In this document: positions 51,591-59,318 of the stretch, piece by piece
How the letters are laid out: each line of letters starts with the position of its first letter
How positions within the stretch are numbered: the stretch's first letter is position 1
DNA from: Bacillota bacterium
Lineage (GTDB): Bacteria; Bacillota; Clostridia; Acetivibrionales; DTU013
Assembly (NCBI GenBank): GCA_023412665.1
Contig: JAEZCA010000042.1
Span: 61,170-125,169, forward strand
Direction: 5' to 3'
Length of the DNA: 64,000 bases
Program-made: the position numbers and the translations under genes
The notes under the pieces: generated by a model
The model's input: only the letters and a program-made list of their open reading frames with translations
What the model was told of the DNA's origin: nothing
Database searches by the model: none

Positions 51591-52478
51591 GTGGCTAACA
51601 AGGTACGCAGCAAGAAGAGATGGAGCACTTTTGATATCGTAAATACTACAATCCTGGGACTGTTATGCATTATAATGATATATCCCTTCTATAACGTGTT
51701 TATTACTTCCTTCGCCAAGTACGAAGATCTGATAGCAGTTCCGGTCTATTTGTTACCTGTATCTTTTCAGCTGGAATCATACAAGATGGTTTTCAGTGAG
51801 GCGAGCTTTTATAAGGGATTGTTGGTGACATTATTTATTACGATTGTAGGTACGGCTATTTGCATGTTCTTTTCAGTACTTTGCGCATATGCCTTATCTA
51901 AAAAGACCTTGCCGGGCAGAAATGTAATATTGGCATTAATACTTTTTACAATGTTTTTCAATGGCGGCCTGATACCGTTCTATCTGGTAGTGAGCAAAAT
52001 GGGGCTGGTCAACTCGGTCTGGAGTATGATTTTGCCGTCAGCGATAAGTACATGGTATATGATAATAATGAAAAATTATTTCAACACCATCCCTGCCAGT
52101 CTGGAAGAATCGGCCAGACTCGATGGCGCTAATGATTTCCAGATTTTAGCCAGGATCGTACTGCCTGTATCAAAGCCTATCATTGCAACCTTCTCATTGT
52201 TCTATGCGGTCGGAATGTGGAACGAATGGTGGAATGCATTACTTTTTATTAGTGAGGAGAATAAACGTCCCCTGCAGACTGTATTAAGACAAATACTGAT
52301 AAATGTAATTGTCTCTGACAAAATGAGGATGCAGCTTGATAGGAGCCAGACGAGGGTTTATGAGGAAAGTGTCCAGATGGCGGCCATCGTGATCACCTTA
52401 ATACCGATCATGTGTCTGTACCCGTTCCTTCAGAAATATTTCGTAAAGGGTATTATGATCGGCTCTATAAAAGAATGA
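51591..52478 (+). CDS. Sugar ABC transporter permease (LplC/CUT1 type)
   Basis: A 295-residue permease with six helices and the EAA loop EESARLDGANDFQILARIVLP. It is the partner of the LplB-type gene 44 bases upstream. GTG 51591 is preferred over 51558 because TAGGAGGAC lies 7 bases before it. The C-terminus ends FVKGIMIGSIKE, typical of the LplC group. Confidence 0.94.
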   Translation: MANKVRSKKRWSTFDIVNTTILGLLCIIMIYPFYNVFITSFAKYEDLIAVPVYLLPVSFQLESYKMVFSEASFYKGLLVTLFITIVGTAICMFFSVLCAYALSKKTLPGRNVILALILFTMFFNGGLIPFYLVVSKMGLVNSVWSMILPSAISTWYMIIMKNYFNTIPASLEESARLDGANDFQILARIVLPVSKPIIATFSLFYAVGMWNEWWNALLFISEENKRPLQTVLRQILINVIVSDKMRMQLDRSQTRVYEESVQMAAIVITLIPIMCLYPFLQKYFVKGIMIGSIKE

Positions 52479-52540
52479 TGAAAGAATATAGCAGCAGTGC
52501 TGTTATAAATAAAAAGAAAAAAAGCGATAGGGGGATTATG

Positions 52541-54211
52541 ATGCAAGGAAAACAGAAAAACCTTACAAGAGTCGTGGCACTTCTAATATCGTTACTTTTA
52601 GTTAGTAGCGGCCTGGTCGGATGTGGTAATAACGGTGGTACCAGTTCCGCAAAGGATCCTCAACCAGGTACTTCGCAGTCCGGTACTACAGAGCAAACTC
52701 CATCAACTGCCGCGGAAGATCCTTTTAAGGAGCATGTTGAAATAACCGTATCGATATGGGACAGCTCAGATGATGCGGTAAATAAGGAAACAGAGCCAAT
52801 ATATGCGGCAATATCGGAAAAACTCAATTTGACTATTAAAATGCAGCCGATAACCTATGATGACTATCAGACAAAAATACAAATGTGGGCAGCTTCAAAT
52901 CAATTGCCTGACGTATTTGCCATGGACGCATTCGGAAGCAAAAACTACAGCAATTGGACAAAGCAGAACATAGTGAAAGCTATTCCGGATGATTTGAGCC
53001 AGTATCCAAATCTTCAAGCCTACTTGAATAGTGAATCCTTCCAGGCAATGAAATCAAGTGACGGAAAGCTTTATTGCATACCTCGCGCAAATTATACCAA
53101 CTTAAAATACGGTATGATGGATAACGTTCTGATCTATCGCTGGGACTGGGCACAGCAGTTAGGAATAACGAAGGAACCTGAGTCCTATGATGATTTTGTG
53201 AATATGCTCAAGGCATTTGTTGAAAAGGACCCGGAAGGTAAGAGTACAGTGGGCCTGACTTTTAAGGATCCTTCCGTTATGACAGGACGTTTGCTGATGG
53301 CTTACAATCCTGTTGCTACCTATGGGGATAATGCAGATTACAAATGGATAAAGGAAGACGGAAAATTTATTCCTGCTTATTTCTCAAAGAATACACCCGA
53401 AGGTATCAAAGCTATAAAGAATATGTTCGAGATGGGAGTCATAGACAAAGATTTAGCTATCCTTAAATACAAGGAAGGGGATGCTAAGTTCTATTCAGGC
53501 AGAGCCGGTGCAACAGTGACCAACTCCATAAAAGAACTTGAATTTAACAAGACATATCCTGATAAAAACATCAAGGACTGCGTAAAGGTCCTGAAAATTT
53601 GGCCTTCTGCAGATGGCAACAGGTATCAGTACGTAGATGGCGCATCTTCTTCTGAAAGCTACATCAGCGCAAAAGTTGACGACAAGAAAATGGATAGAAT
53701 CTTAAGACTGTATGATTATCTCATATCAGATGAAGGCAAGGCATATTACCAATATGGTATCGAAGGTGTAGATTACGTTAGAGAAGGCGACAAGATCATC
53801 TACATGGAAGATGGAAAGGTAGTTGACGCGCCAAGCACTGACCTGGAAAAAAGGTATGCTTCTAAAAAGAGCCTGGGTAATCTTGTTCAGTGGGGCAGCG
53901 ACTTCTACTGGGATCCTACCAATCCTGAAGCATTAGCTTCACCGAACTCGTTTGCCATGTCTATCGAGTATATCAACTGGGGCATGGAAAATATGAAAAT
54001 TGCTGATTACAAGCTTCCGTTAACTTTCCTGTCTACTCCGGCAAAGGATAAATTCACGCTGTCAATAAACGACGACATTATAAAGATCATGTATGACAAT
54101 AGGCCGGTTGAAGAACAGTGGGCTGAAATAGTCAAGGGATATGAGGACAAGGGGCTCAATGATGTCATAAAGGAAGTAAATGAAGAGGCTGCAAAATTAG
54201 GCATTAATTAA
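52541..54211 (+). CDS. Extracellular solute-binding lipoprotein of a sugar ABC importer
   Basis: A 556-residue lipoprotein. The signal peptide (VVALLISLLLVSSGLVGCG) has lipobox LVGC, followed by a Gly/Ser/Thr linker. The mature part begins VEITVSIWDSSDDAVNKETEPIYAAI and is a large family 1 (LipO-like) binding protein, the kind that pairs with LplB/LplC permeases for oligosaccharides. AGGGGG is 6 bases ahead of ATG 52541; the reading from 52412 overlaps the permease and is rejected. Confidence 0.94.
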   Translation: MQGKQKNLTRVVALLISLLLVSSGLVGCGNNGGTSSAKDPQPGTSQSGTTEQTPSTAAEDPFKEHVEITVSIWDSSDDAVNKETEPIYAAISEKLNLTIKMQPITYDDYQTKIQMWAASNQLPDVFAMDAFGSKNYSNWTKQNIVKAIPDDLSQYPNLQAYLNSESFQAMKSSDGKLYCIPRANYTNLKYGMMDNVLIYRWDWAQQLGITKEPESYDDFVNMLKAFVEKDPEGKSTVGLTFKDPSVMTGRLLMAYNPVATYGDNADYKWIKEDGKFIPAYFSKNTPEGIKAIKNMFEMGVIDKDLAILKYKEGDAKFYSGRAGATVTNSIKELEFNKTYPDKNIKDCVKVLKIWPSADGNRYQYVDGASSSESYISAKVDDKKMDRILRLYDYLISDEGKAYYQYGIEGVDYVREGDKIIYMEDGKVVDAPSTDLEKRYASKKSLGNLVQWGSDFYWDPTNPEALASPNSFAMSIEYINWGMENMKIADYKLPLTFLSTPAKDKFTLSINDDIIKIMYDNRPVEEQWAEIVKGYEDKGLNDVIKEVNEEAAKLGIN

Positions 54212-54221
54212 AAACTACATT

Positions 54222-54265
54222 AAGAGAACGGGGACTATTTTACAAATAGTTCCCCGTCTCCTCTT
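54222..54265. repeat. GGGGAC palindrome after the binding-protein gene
   Basis: AAGAGAACGGGGACTATTT pairs with the following AAATAGTTCCCCGT-CTCTT arm around the loop TAC. It is a member of the scattered GGGGAC palindromes. It may protect the binding-protein mRNA 3' end; there is no T-run. Confidence 0.75.
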
Positions 54266-54280
54266 AAGGAAGAAGGTACT

Positions 54281-55084
54281 ATGTCGGGGCAAAAAAATAG
54301 ATTTCCAAAGTTATTTATTACTGATCTAGATGGTACGGCCCTTGGAGGGTTTCGTCCTTACTCCAGAGTCCCGGATGTCTTTTCTGAGTTCCTGGACAAG
54401 CTGGAGAAGCATGGGTGCAAATGGGCCACAAACACGGCATGGGAGGCAAAACCCCAGATCGATTTGATTTTGGGTAGCTCGATGAAAAGTATGCCTGCTT
54501 TTGTATCCGGTGCAGTCAGTCTTGAGCTTTGTATTTTGAAAGGCGATAAGCTTGAAAATGTACAGCCATACTCCGACATTATGCAAGAAAAGCTGGAGAG
54601 AGTCCATGGATCCTGCATGAATTCATTCATAAAAGATATATGCTCAAAATTTGATTCTATATTTTTGCAATATAACGAATCCTGGTTTGCTTTTACTCCC
54701 AAGGAGGAACGGGCGGAGGAGCTGTTTGCATATGTCGAGGAAAAATATCCGGACAGGTCAGAGCTCATGATCCAGCTGATTCCTGAGGAAAAAAGAATAA
54801 TAGCGCTCCCTGCTTTTCTTACAAAGGATGTAGTTGTTAGGGAGATTTCAAAATTGACGGGCATAACGGCAGAAGACATAGTCACAGCCGGAGATTCGGA
54901 AATGGATCTGCCCATGATGAAGCCTGATGTGGCAAAATACTGTATTTGTCCCAATAATGCATGCCAGCAGGTCAAAGATTGGGTCACAGAAAACGGTGGC
55001 GTGGTCGGGAGCTGTGATTATGGCCCCGGAACAATTGAAGCATTTGAAAGATTGGCGGAAATAAACGGCTGGGAATGGGATTAG
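54281..55084 (+). CDS. HAD-family phosphatase (Cof-like), copy 1
   Basis: A 267-residue HAD hydrolase: motif I LFITDLDGTALGG, a Cof-type cap, motif III lysine region LTKDVVVREISKLTG, and motif IV AGDSEMDLPMM. It is likely to dephosphorylate a sugar phosphate in the catabolic pathway. GGAAGAAGGTACT precedes ATG 54281. It is a clear recent paralogue of the gene at 55811, sharing the same leader sequence, so gene and RBS were duplicated together. Confidence 0.9.
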   Translation: MSGQKNRFPKLFITDLDGTALGGFRPYSRVPDVFSEFLDKLEKHGCKWATNTAWEAKPQIDLILGSSMKSMPAFVSGAVSLELCILKGDKLENVQPYSDIMQEKLERVHGSCMNSFIKDICSKFDSIFLQYNESWFAFTPKEERAEELFAYVEEKYPDRSELMIQLIPEEKRIIALPAFLTKDVVVREISKLTGITAEDIVTAGDSEMDLPMMKPDVAKYCICPNNACQQVKDWVTENGGVVGSCDYGPGTIEAFERLAEINGWEWD

Positions 55085-55114
55085 CCTTAATATAAAAGTC
55101 GAAAGGGATCTGCA

Positions 55115-55768
55115 ATGCCTGTAGAGGAAGTAATACTTAGATTGCTTACAGCCACAGTACTGGGTGGGCTTATAGGGATGGAAAGAGAAAACCGCAATCG
55201 TGCTGCAGGCTTCAGGACACATATACTTGTTTCTATAGGGTCCGCTCTCGTTATGGTGACATCAGAGTATATTTTTCATATGTATAAAGGAACTACGAGT
55301 CTTGATCCGGCAAGGCTGGGAGCCCAGGTCATAAGCGGTATCGGGTTTTTAGGGGCTGGAACGATCATTAAGGAAGGACCTAATGTCAAAGGGCTGACTA
55401 CGGCTGCGACACTTTGGGCCGTATCATGTGTCGGGATCGCCGCAGGTGCAGGGTTTTACGAAGCTGCCGTTCTGGCAACGGTGATGATCTATTTTACACT
55501 GGGTTTGCTGGGAAAGCTTGAAGGTGTGTTAAGTAAGGATAATACAGTTGTTTTGAGTTTGAATTTTGACCAGCAGCAAGGACAATTTGTAAAAGTAAAT
55601 TCACTGATCAAGAACGCAAAAGCAAAAGTAAGAAAAATGGAAATCATTACTCAAGCTGAAGATACTGCATTTTTGCAAATTGTTTTGCAAATGTCAAATG
55701 ACAAAGCTAAAGAAAAATTTCTAAAAGATATTCTCGGCCTAAAAGATGAAAACATCAGTGTCAAATGA
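55115..55768 (+). CDS. MgtC/SapB family membrane protein
   Basis: A 217-residue protein with the MgtC N-terminal membrane domain (GGLIGMERENRNRAAGFRTHILVSIGSALVMV, QVISGIGFLGAGTIIKEG, GLTTAATLWAVSCVGIAAG) and a C-terminal ACT-like cytoplasmic domain (~140-217). MgtC proteins are linked to low-Mg2+ survival and, in some pathogens, to ATP synthase inhibition; the function here is unknown. Its position between two HAD paralogues suggests that it was carried along in the duplication. Confidence 0.92.
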   Translation: MPVEEVILRLLTATVLGGLIGMERENRNRAAGFRTHILVSIGSALVMVTSEYIFHMYKGTTSLDPARLGAQVISGIGFLGAGTIIKEGPNVKGLTTAATLWAVSCVGIAAGAGFYEAAVLATVMIYFTLGLLGKLEGVLSKDNTVVLSLNFDQQQGQFVKVNSLIKNAKAKVRKMEIITQAEDTAFLQIVLQMSNDKAKEKFLKDILGLKDENISVK

Positions 55769-55810
55769 TTTTAGCGAGTGATCGAAGAAACGGTAAAGGA
55801 AGAAGGTACT

Positions 55811-56620
55811 ATGTCAAGGCAAAAATGCAAATTTCCAAAGTTGTTTGTAACTGATCTTGATGGTACGGCTCTTGGAGGATTCAACCCTTACTCCAGGTTT
55901 CCGGACGTTTACTCTGAATTTCTGGACAAGCTGGAGAGGCATGGGTGCAAATGGGCCACGAATACAGCGTGGGATGCAAAACCCCAGATTGATTTGATTT
56001 TAGGAAGCTCGATTAAAAGTATGCCTGCTTTTATATCAGGTGTTGTCAGTCTTGAGCTTTGCATTTTGAAAGGCGATAAGCTTGAAAATGTACAGCCATA
56101 CACCGACATTATGCGGGAAATGCTGGAGAAAGTCCGTGAATCCTGTTTGAATCCATTTATTAAAGATATATGTTCCAAATTTGATCCTAAATTTTTGCAA
56201 TATAACGGAGCATGGTTTGAATTTGCTCCTTCGGAGGAGCTGGCGGATGAGCTGTTTGCATATGTTGAGGAAAATTATGCAGACAGGACACAGCTGATGA
56301 TCCAGTTAATACGTGAGGAAAAAATGCTGATAGCGCTTCCCGCTTTTATTACAAAGGATGTGGTTGTGAGGGAGATTTCAAAACTGATGGGCATAGCTCC
56401 TGAAGATATAGTCGTAGCCGGAGACCAGGAAATGGATCTGCCTATGATGAAGCCTGATGTGGCCAAGTACTTCATATGCCCTGATAATGCATGTCAGCCG
56501 GTCAAGAAGTGGGTCACTGAAAACGGAGGTGTGGTCGGAAGCCGGGATTATGGCCCCGGGACCATTGAGGCATTCGGAAGATTGGCAAAAATAAATGGCT
56601 GGGATTGGGATGCGTTATAA
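55811..56620 (+). CDS. HAD-family phosphatase (Cof-like), copy 2
   Basis: A 269-residue protein very similar to copy 1 throughout (KLFVTDLDGTALGGF, SMPAFISGVVSLELCILKGDKLENVQPY, AGDQEMDLPMMKPDVAKY). Its motif IV has GDQEMD where copy 1 has GDSEMD. ATG 55811 follows the same GGAAGAAGGTACT leader as copy 1. The reading frame runs into MITE copy C, which supplies the last two codons and the stop (GCG TTA TAA); copy 1 ends two residues earlier with its own stop. Confidence 0.9.
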   Translation: MSRQKCKFPKLFVTDLDGTALGGFNPYSRFPDVYSEFLDKLERHGCKWATNTAWDAKPQIDLILGSSIKSMPAFISGVVSLELCILKGDKLENVQPYTDIMREMLEKVRESCLNPFIKDICSKFDPKFLQYNGAWFEFAPSEELADELFAYVEENYADRTQLMIQLIREEKMLIALPAFITKDVVVREISKLMGIAPEDIVVAGDQEMDLPMMKPDVAKYFICPDNACQPVKKWVTENGGVVGSRDYGPGTIEAFGRLAKINGWDWDAL

Positions 56621-56796
56621 CGAGGCGAATAATGTCCCCCACTTCTACAGGTGGCGGGTACCGATTTGCCTTTCAGATATTTTCTTTCGATTAATCGAAA
56701 GAAAAGGATGTGAGCATATCTCCCGCCTCGTTGAAACGCGCAGAGGTAAGAAAAATTTTCTACAATCGAAAATTTTTCTTTGAACGATGCGTTATA
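56616..56796 (+). mobile_element. MITE-like element, family 1, copy C
   Basis: A 181-bp element with TATAACGAGGCG at the left end and ATGCGTTATA at the right. Its core includes CAGATATTTTCTTTCGATTA and ATCGAAAGAAA (palindrome), CATATCTCCCGCCTCGTTGA and CTACAATCGAAAATTTTTCT. It provides the stop codon of HAD copy 2 and forms the left boundary of the catabolic five-gene block. Confidence 0.85.
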
Positions 56797-56880
56797 AATG
56801 CCGGAAAAAATGTGCAGTAATGCTTGAAATACAGACAACGACAGTAGTGAAATGACAATACGAGAGAAGGGTCAGGACGT

Positions 56881-58164
56881 ATGCATCTGCTGAAGGAAAT
56901 AATCAAACGCAACAAGGCCGGAGCAGCGGTGGGCGTATGCTCAATATGCAGTTCACATGAATGGGTCATAGAATCAGCAATGGAAGAGGCTTTGAGGTAC
57001 GGATCGCCTCTGCTTGTGGAAGCCACGGCAAACCAGGTCAATCAGTATGGCGGATACACAGGAATGACACCATCGGTCTTTAGAGATTATGTTTACGGCA
57101 TCGCCGCCAGAAAAGGCTTCCCAAAAGAAGAAGTAATATTGGGAGGTGATCACCTCGGTCCGCTCACATGGCAGCATGAAAATGAAACAGAGGCCATGGA
57201 GAAAGCAACGCAGCTCGTTACAGCCTATGTTGAAGCGGGTTTTACAAAAATACACCTGGATACAAGCATGAAGCTTAAGGATGATGGTGACAGAAGCCTG
57301 GATCCCGAAATAATCGCACAAAGGGGCGCAGTCCTTTGCCAGGCAGCAGAGGAAGCGTACCGGAGGACCGGAAAAGACTCACAAAGGCCTGTGTATGTGA
57401 TAGGCAGTGAAGTGCCGATACCAGGCGGTGCACAGGAGGATGAAGGTCTGAAGGTCACTAGTTCGTCCGATTTTGAAGCAACGGTCGATATGTTTAGGAA
57501 GGATTTCATGAGCAAAGGCCTGAAAGAGGCATGGGAAAATGTAATAGCGGTAGTTGTACAGCCTGGTGTCGAATTCGGTTCAAATACGGTGCATGACTAT
57601 AACGCAGATGATGCCGCAGAGCTGAAGCGTATCCTGAAAAAGTACCCTGATCTGGTTTTTGAGGGACATTCGACAGATTATCAAAAGGAATCGGCACTAA
57701 AACAGATGGTAAAGGACGGCATAGCCATATTGAAAGTAGGGCCGGCATTGACATTTGCGCTAAGAGAAGGACTCCTGGCCCTCGAGCTTGTGGAGAAGGA
57801 CCTGCTGTATGGAAAAGACAGCCTTTCAGGATTATCAGGTGAACTTGAAAATGTTATGCTCTCAAACCCTGGCAACTGGAAGAACCATTACAAAGGCAGC
57901 GAGCTTCAGAAACGATTGGACAGGAAGTACAGCTACTCCGACAGGTGCAGATATTATCTGGGTGATCCGCAGATGGTGAGGTCTATCGATGTGCTGATAA
58001 GCAATCTGCACAGGACAGAAATACCGATGCCGCTCATCAGTCAATATTTCCCCTCGCTGTACTGGAAGATCCGTGATGGCCTCATGAGCAGTGATCCTGT
58101 AGAGCTGGTCAAGGGAAACATAAAGCATACGCTTGAAAGTTATTACGCCGCTGTTTCGAACTAA
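56881..58164 (+). CDS. Tagatose-bisphosphate aldolase non-catalytic subunit (GatZ/KbaZ-like)
   Basis: A 427-residue protein: GVCSICSSHEWVIESAMEEAL, LLVEATANQVNQYGGYTGM, VILGGDHLGPLTWQ and IHLDTSMKLKDD are the family hallmarks. GatZ/KbaZ supports the class II aldolase GatY/KbaY that splits tagatose-1,6-bisphosphate. No GatY/KbaY gene is in the window. Some GatZ-like proteins are also reported to have their own activities, so the role here is open. ATG 56881 follows GAGAAGGGTCAGGACGT. Confidence 0.9.
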   Translation: MHLLKEIIKRNKAGAAVGVCSICSSHEWVIESAMEEALRYGSPLLVEATANQVNQYGGYTGMTPSVFRDYVYGIAARKGFPKEEVILGGDHLGPLTWQHENETEAMEKATQLVTAYVEAGFTKIHLDTSMKLKDDGDRSLDPEIIAQRGAVLCQAAEEAYRRTGKDSQRPVYVIGSEVPIPGGAQEDEGLKVTSSSDFEATVDMFRKDFMSKGLKEAWENVIAVVVQPGVEFGSNTVHDYNADDAAELKRILKKYPDLVFEGHSTDYQKESALKQMVKDGIAILKVGPALTFALREGLLALELVEKDLLYGKDSLSGLSGELENVMLSNPGNWKNHYKGSELQKRLDRKYSYSDRCRYYLGDPQMVRSIDVLISNLHRTEIPMPLISQYFPSLYWKIRDGLMSSDPVELVKGNIKHTLESYYAAVSN

Positions 58165-58187
58165 GCGAGTGAAAAGGAGAGATTTGT

Positions 58188-59228
58188 ATGGACAAGACTT
58201 ATTTTGAGATTAAAAGACAGTACAATACCCTTGATAAAACTATCAAGTATTTTGAGTCTCATAAGGAAAGCCTCAGAAAGTTTTATATTGACAAAAAACC
58301 AAAGTCAATAATATTTGTTGGCTCAGGGTCGAGCTACTTTGTGTCACAGTCGGCAGAAATAATTGCCCGCACGGAATTTGACATGAACTCATTCAGTATT
58401 ACCGGCGGTGATGTAATGGTCAATTTCAATGCAAACAAAGCTTCGTTTAGCGGAGCTTTGATCGTTGCCATCTCTCGTTCCGGAAGCACAACGGAAATAC
58501 TGAAAGCAGTCACTGCCATGAAGAATGAGCTTGATGTACCCGTAGTCGGTATAGCCTGTGTTGAAGGCTCGGAGCTTGCAAAGATCGCAGATATATGTCT
58601 GGAGCTGCCATGGGCATTTGATGAAAGTGTTTGCCAAACCGGTACTGTTACTAATCTGTATGCGGCGACAGCATTATTGCTTGCCGGCTTTGCCGACTGC
58701 GCCAGGACATATGATGATATCAAAAGGATGACATCGATAGGAGATAAATTCATTGAAGATAATGAGGCTTCGCTCAAAGTTATTTCCGAGAAGCAATGGA
58801 GCAGCGCAGTAGTCCTTGCGGATGGAGATATTTCCGGCCTGGCTAATGAGGCTGCACTTGCATTCATGGAAATATGCTGTACACATTCAAATTACTATCA
58901 TGTGCTTGATGTAAGGCATGGCCCCATGGTCCTGATCGATAAAAATACCCTCGTCGTTGCCGGCCTCAAGCCGGAAAACAAACAATACCAGCTTGACCTG
59001 GTTGCGGATCTGGCTAAAAAGGGTGCAACGATCGTCGTGTTAACCGATGATTCGTACGATACCATAGAGAATGTAGCTTTGCATATCAAGCACCCTGATG
59101 TCGGCAATATTGCAGAGGGGCTTCCCCTTATTGCCGCTGTCCAGCTGATCGCGTACCAAAAAGCGTTGCTAAAGGGTGTAGACCCGGGCAATCCTGTGGG
59201 ACTTGACGCGTGGATAAAGCTCAAATAG
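58188..59228 (+). CDS. SIS-domain ketose/aldose isomerase or deaminase (AgaS-like)
   Basis: A 346-residue protein with two SIS domains: SIIFVGSGSSYFVSQSAEII, ALIVAISRSGSTTEILKAV and HVLDVRHGPMVLI are characteristic. AgaS-type proteins deaminate or isomerise galactosamine-6-phosphate to tagatose-6-phosphate. AAAAGGAGAG precedes ATG 58188. It lies directly between GatZ and the GH36 gene, which fits galactosamine or N-acetylgalactosamine breakdown. Confidence 0.88.
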   Translation: MDKTYFEIKRQYNTLDKTIKYFESHKESLRKFYIDKKPKSIIFVGSGSSYFVSQSAEIIARTEFDMNSFSITGGDVMVNFNANKASFSGALIVAISRSGSTTEILKAVTAMKNELDVPVVGIACVEGSELAKIADICLELPWAFDESVCQTGTVTNLYAATALLLAGFADCARTYDDIKRMTSIGDKFIEDNEASLKVISEKQWSSAVVLADGDISGLANEAALAFMEICCTHSNYYHVLDVRHGPMVLIDKNTLVVAGLKPENKQYQLDLVADLAKKGATIVVLTDDSYDTIENVALHIKHPDVGNIAEGLPLIAAVQLIAYQKALLKGVDPGNPVGLDAWIKLK

Positions 59229-59238
59229 AACAAGGAGC

Positions 59239-59286
59239 AGACAGTGACGAAAAACAGAGTATTCCCTGCTTTCCGTCACTGTCTGA
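59239..59286 (+). other. Perfect 12-bp intercistronic stem-loop
   Basis: CAGACAGTGACG pairs perfectly with CGTCACTGTCTG around a 24-base loop, between the SIS and GH36 genes. There is no T-run, so it is more likely an mRNA processing or stability element than a terminator. It ends 33 bases before the GH36 start. Confidence 0.6.
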
Positions 59287-59318
59287 GTATTACAACAAAA
59301 ATAAATGGGGGAAATAAA

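Noticed and set aside
54358..54987. 209-residue minus-strand ORF over HAD copy 1
   Set aside because: It is a shadow of a conserved HAD hydrolase whose paralogue lacks the same length of antisense frame.
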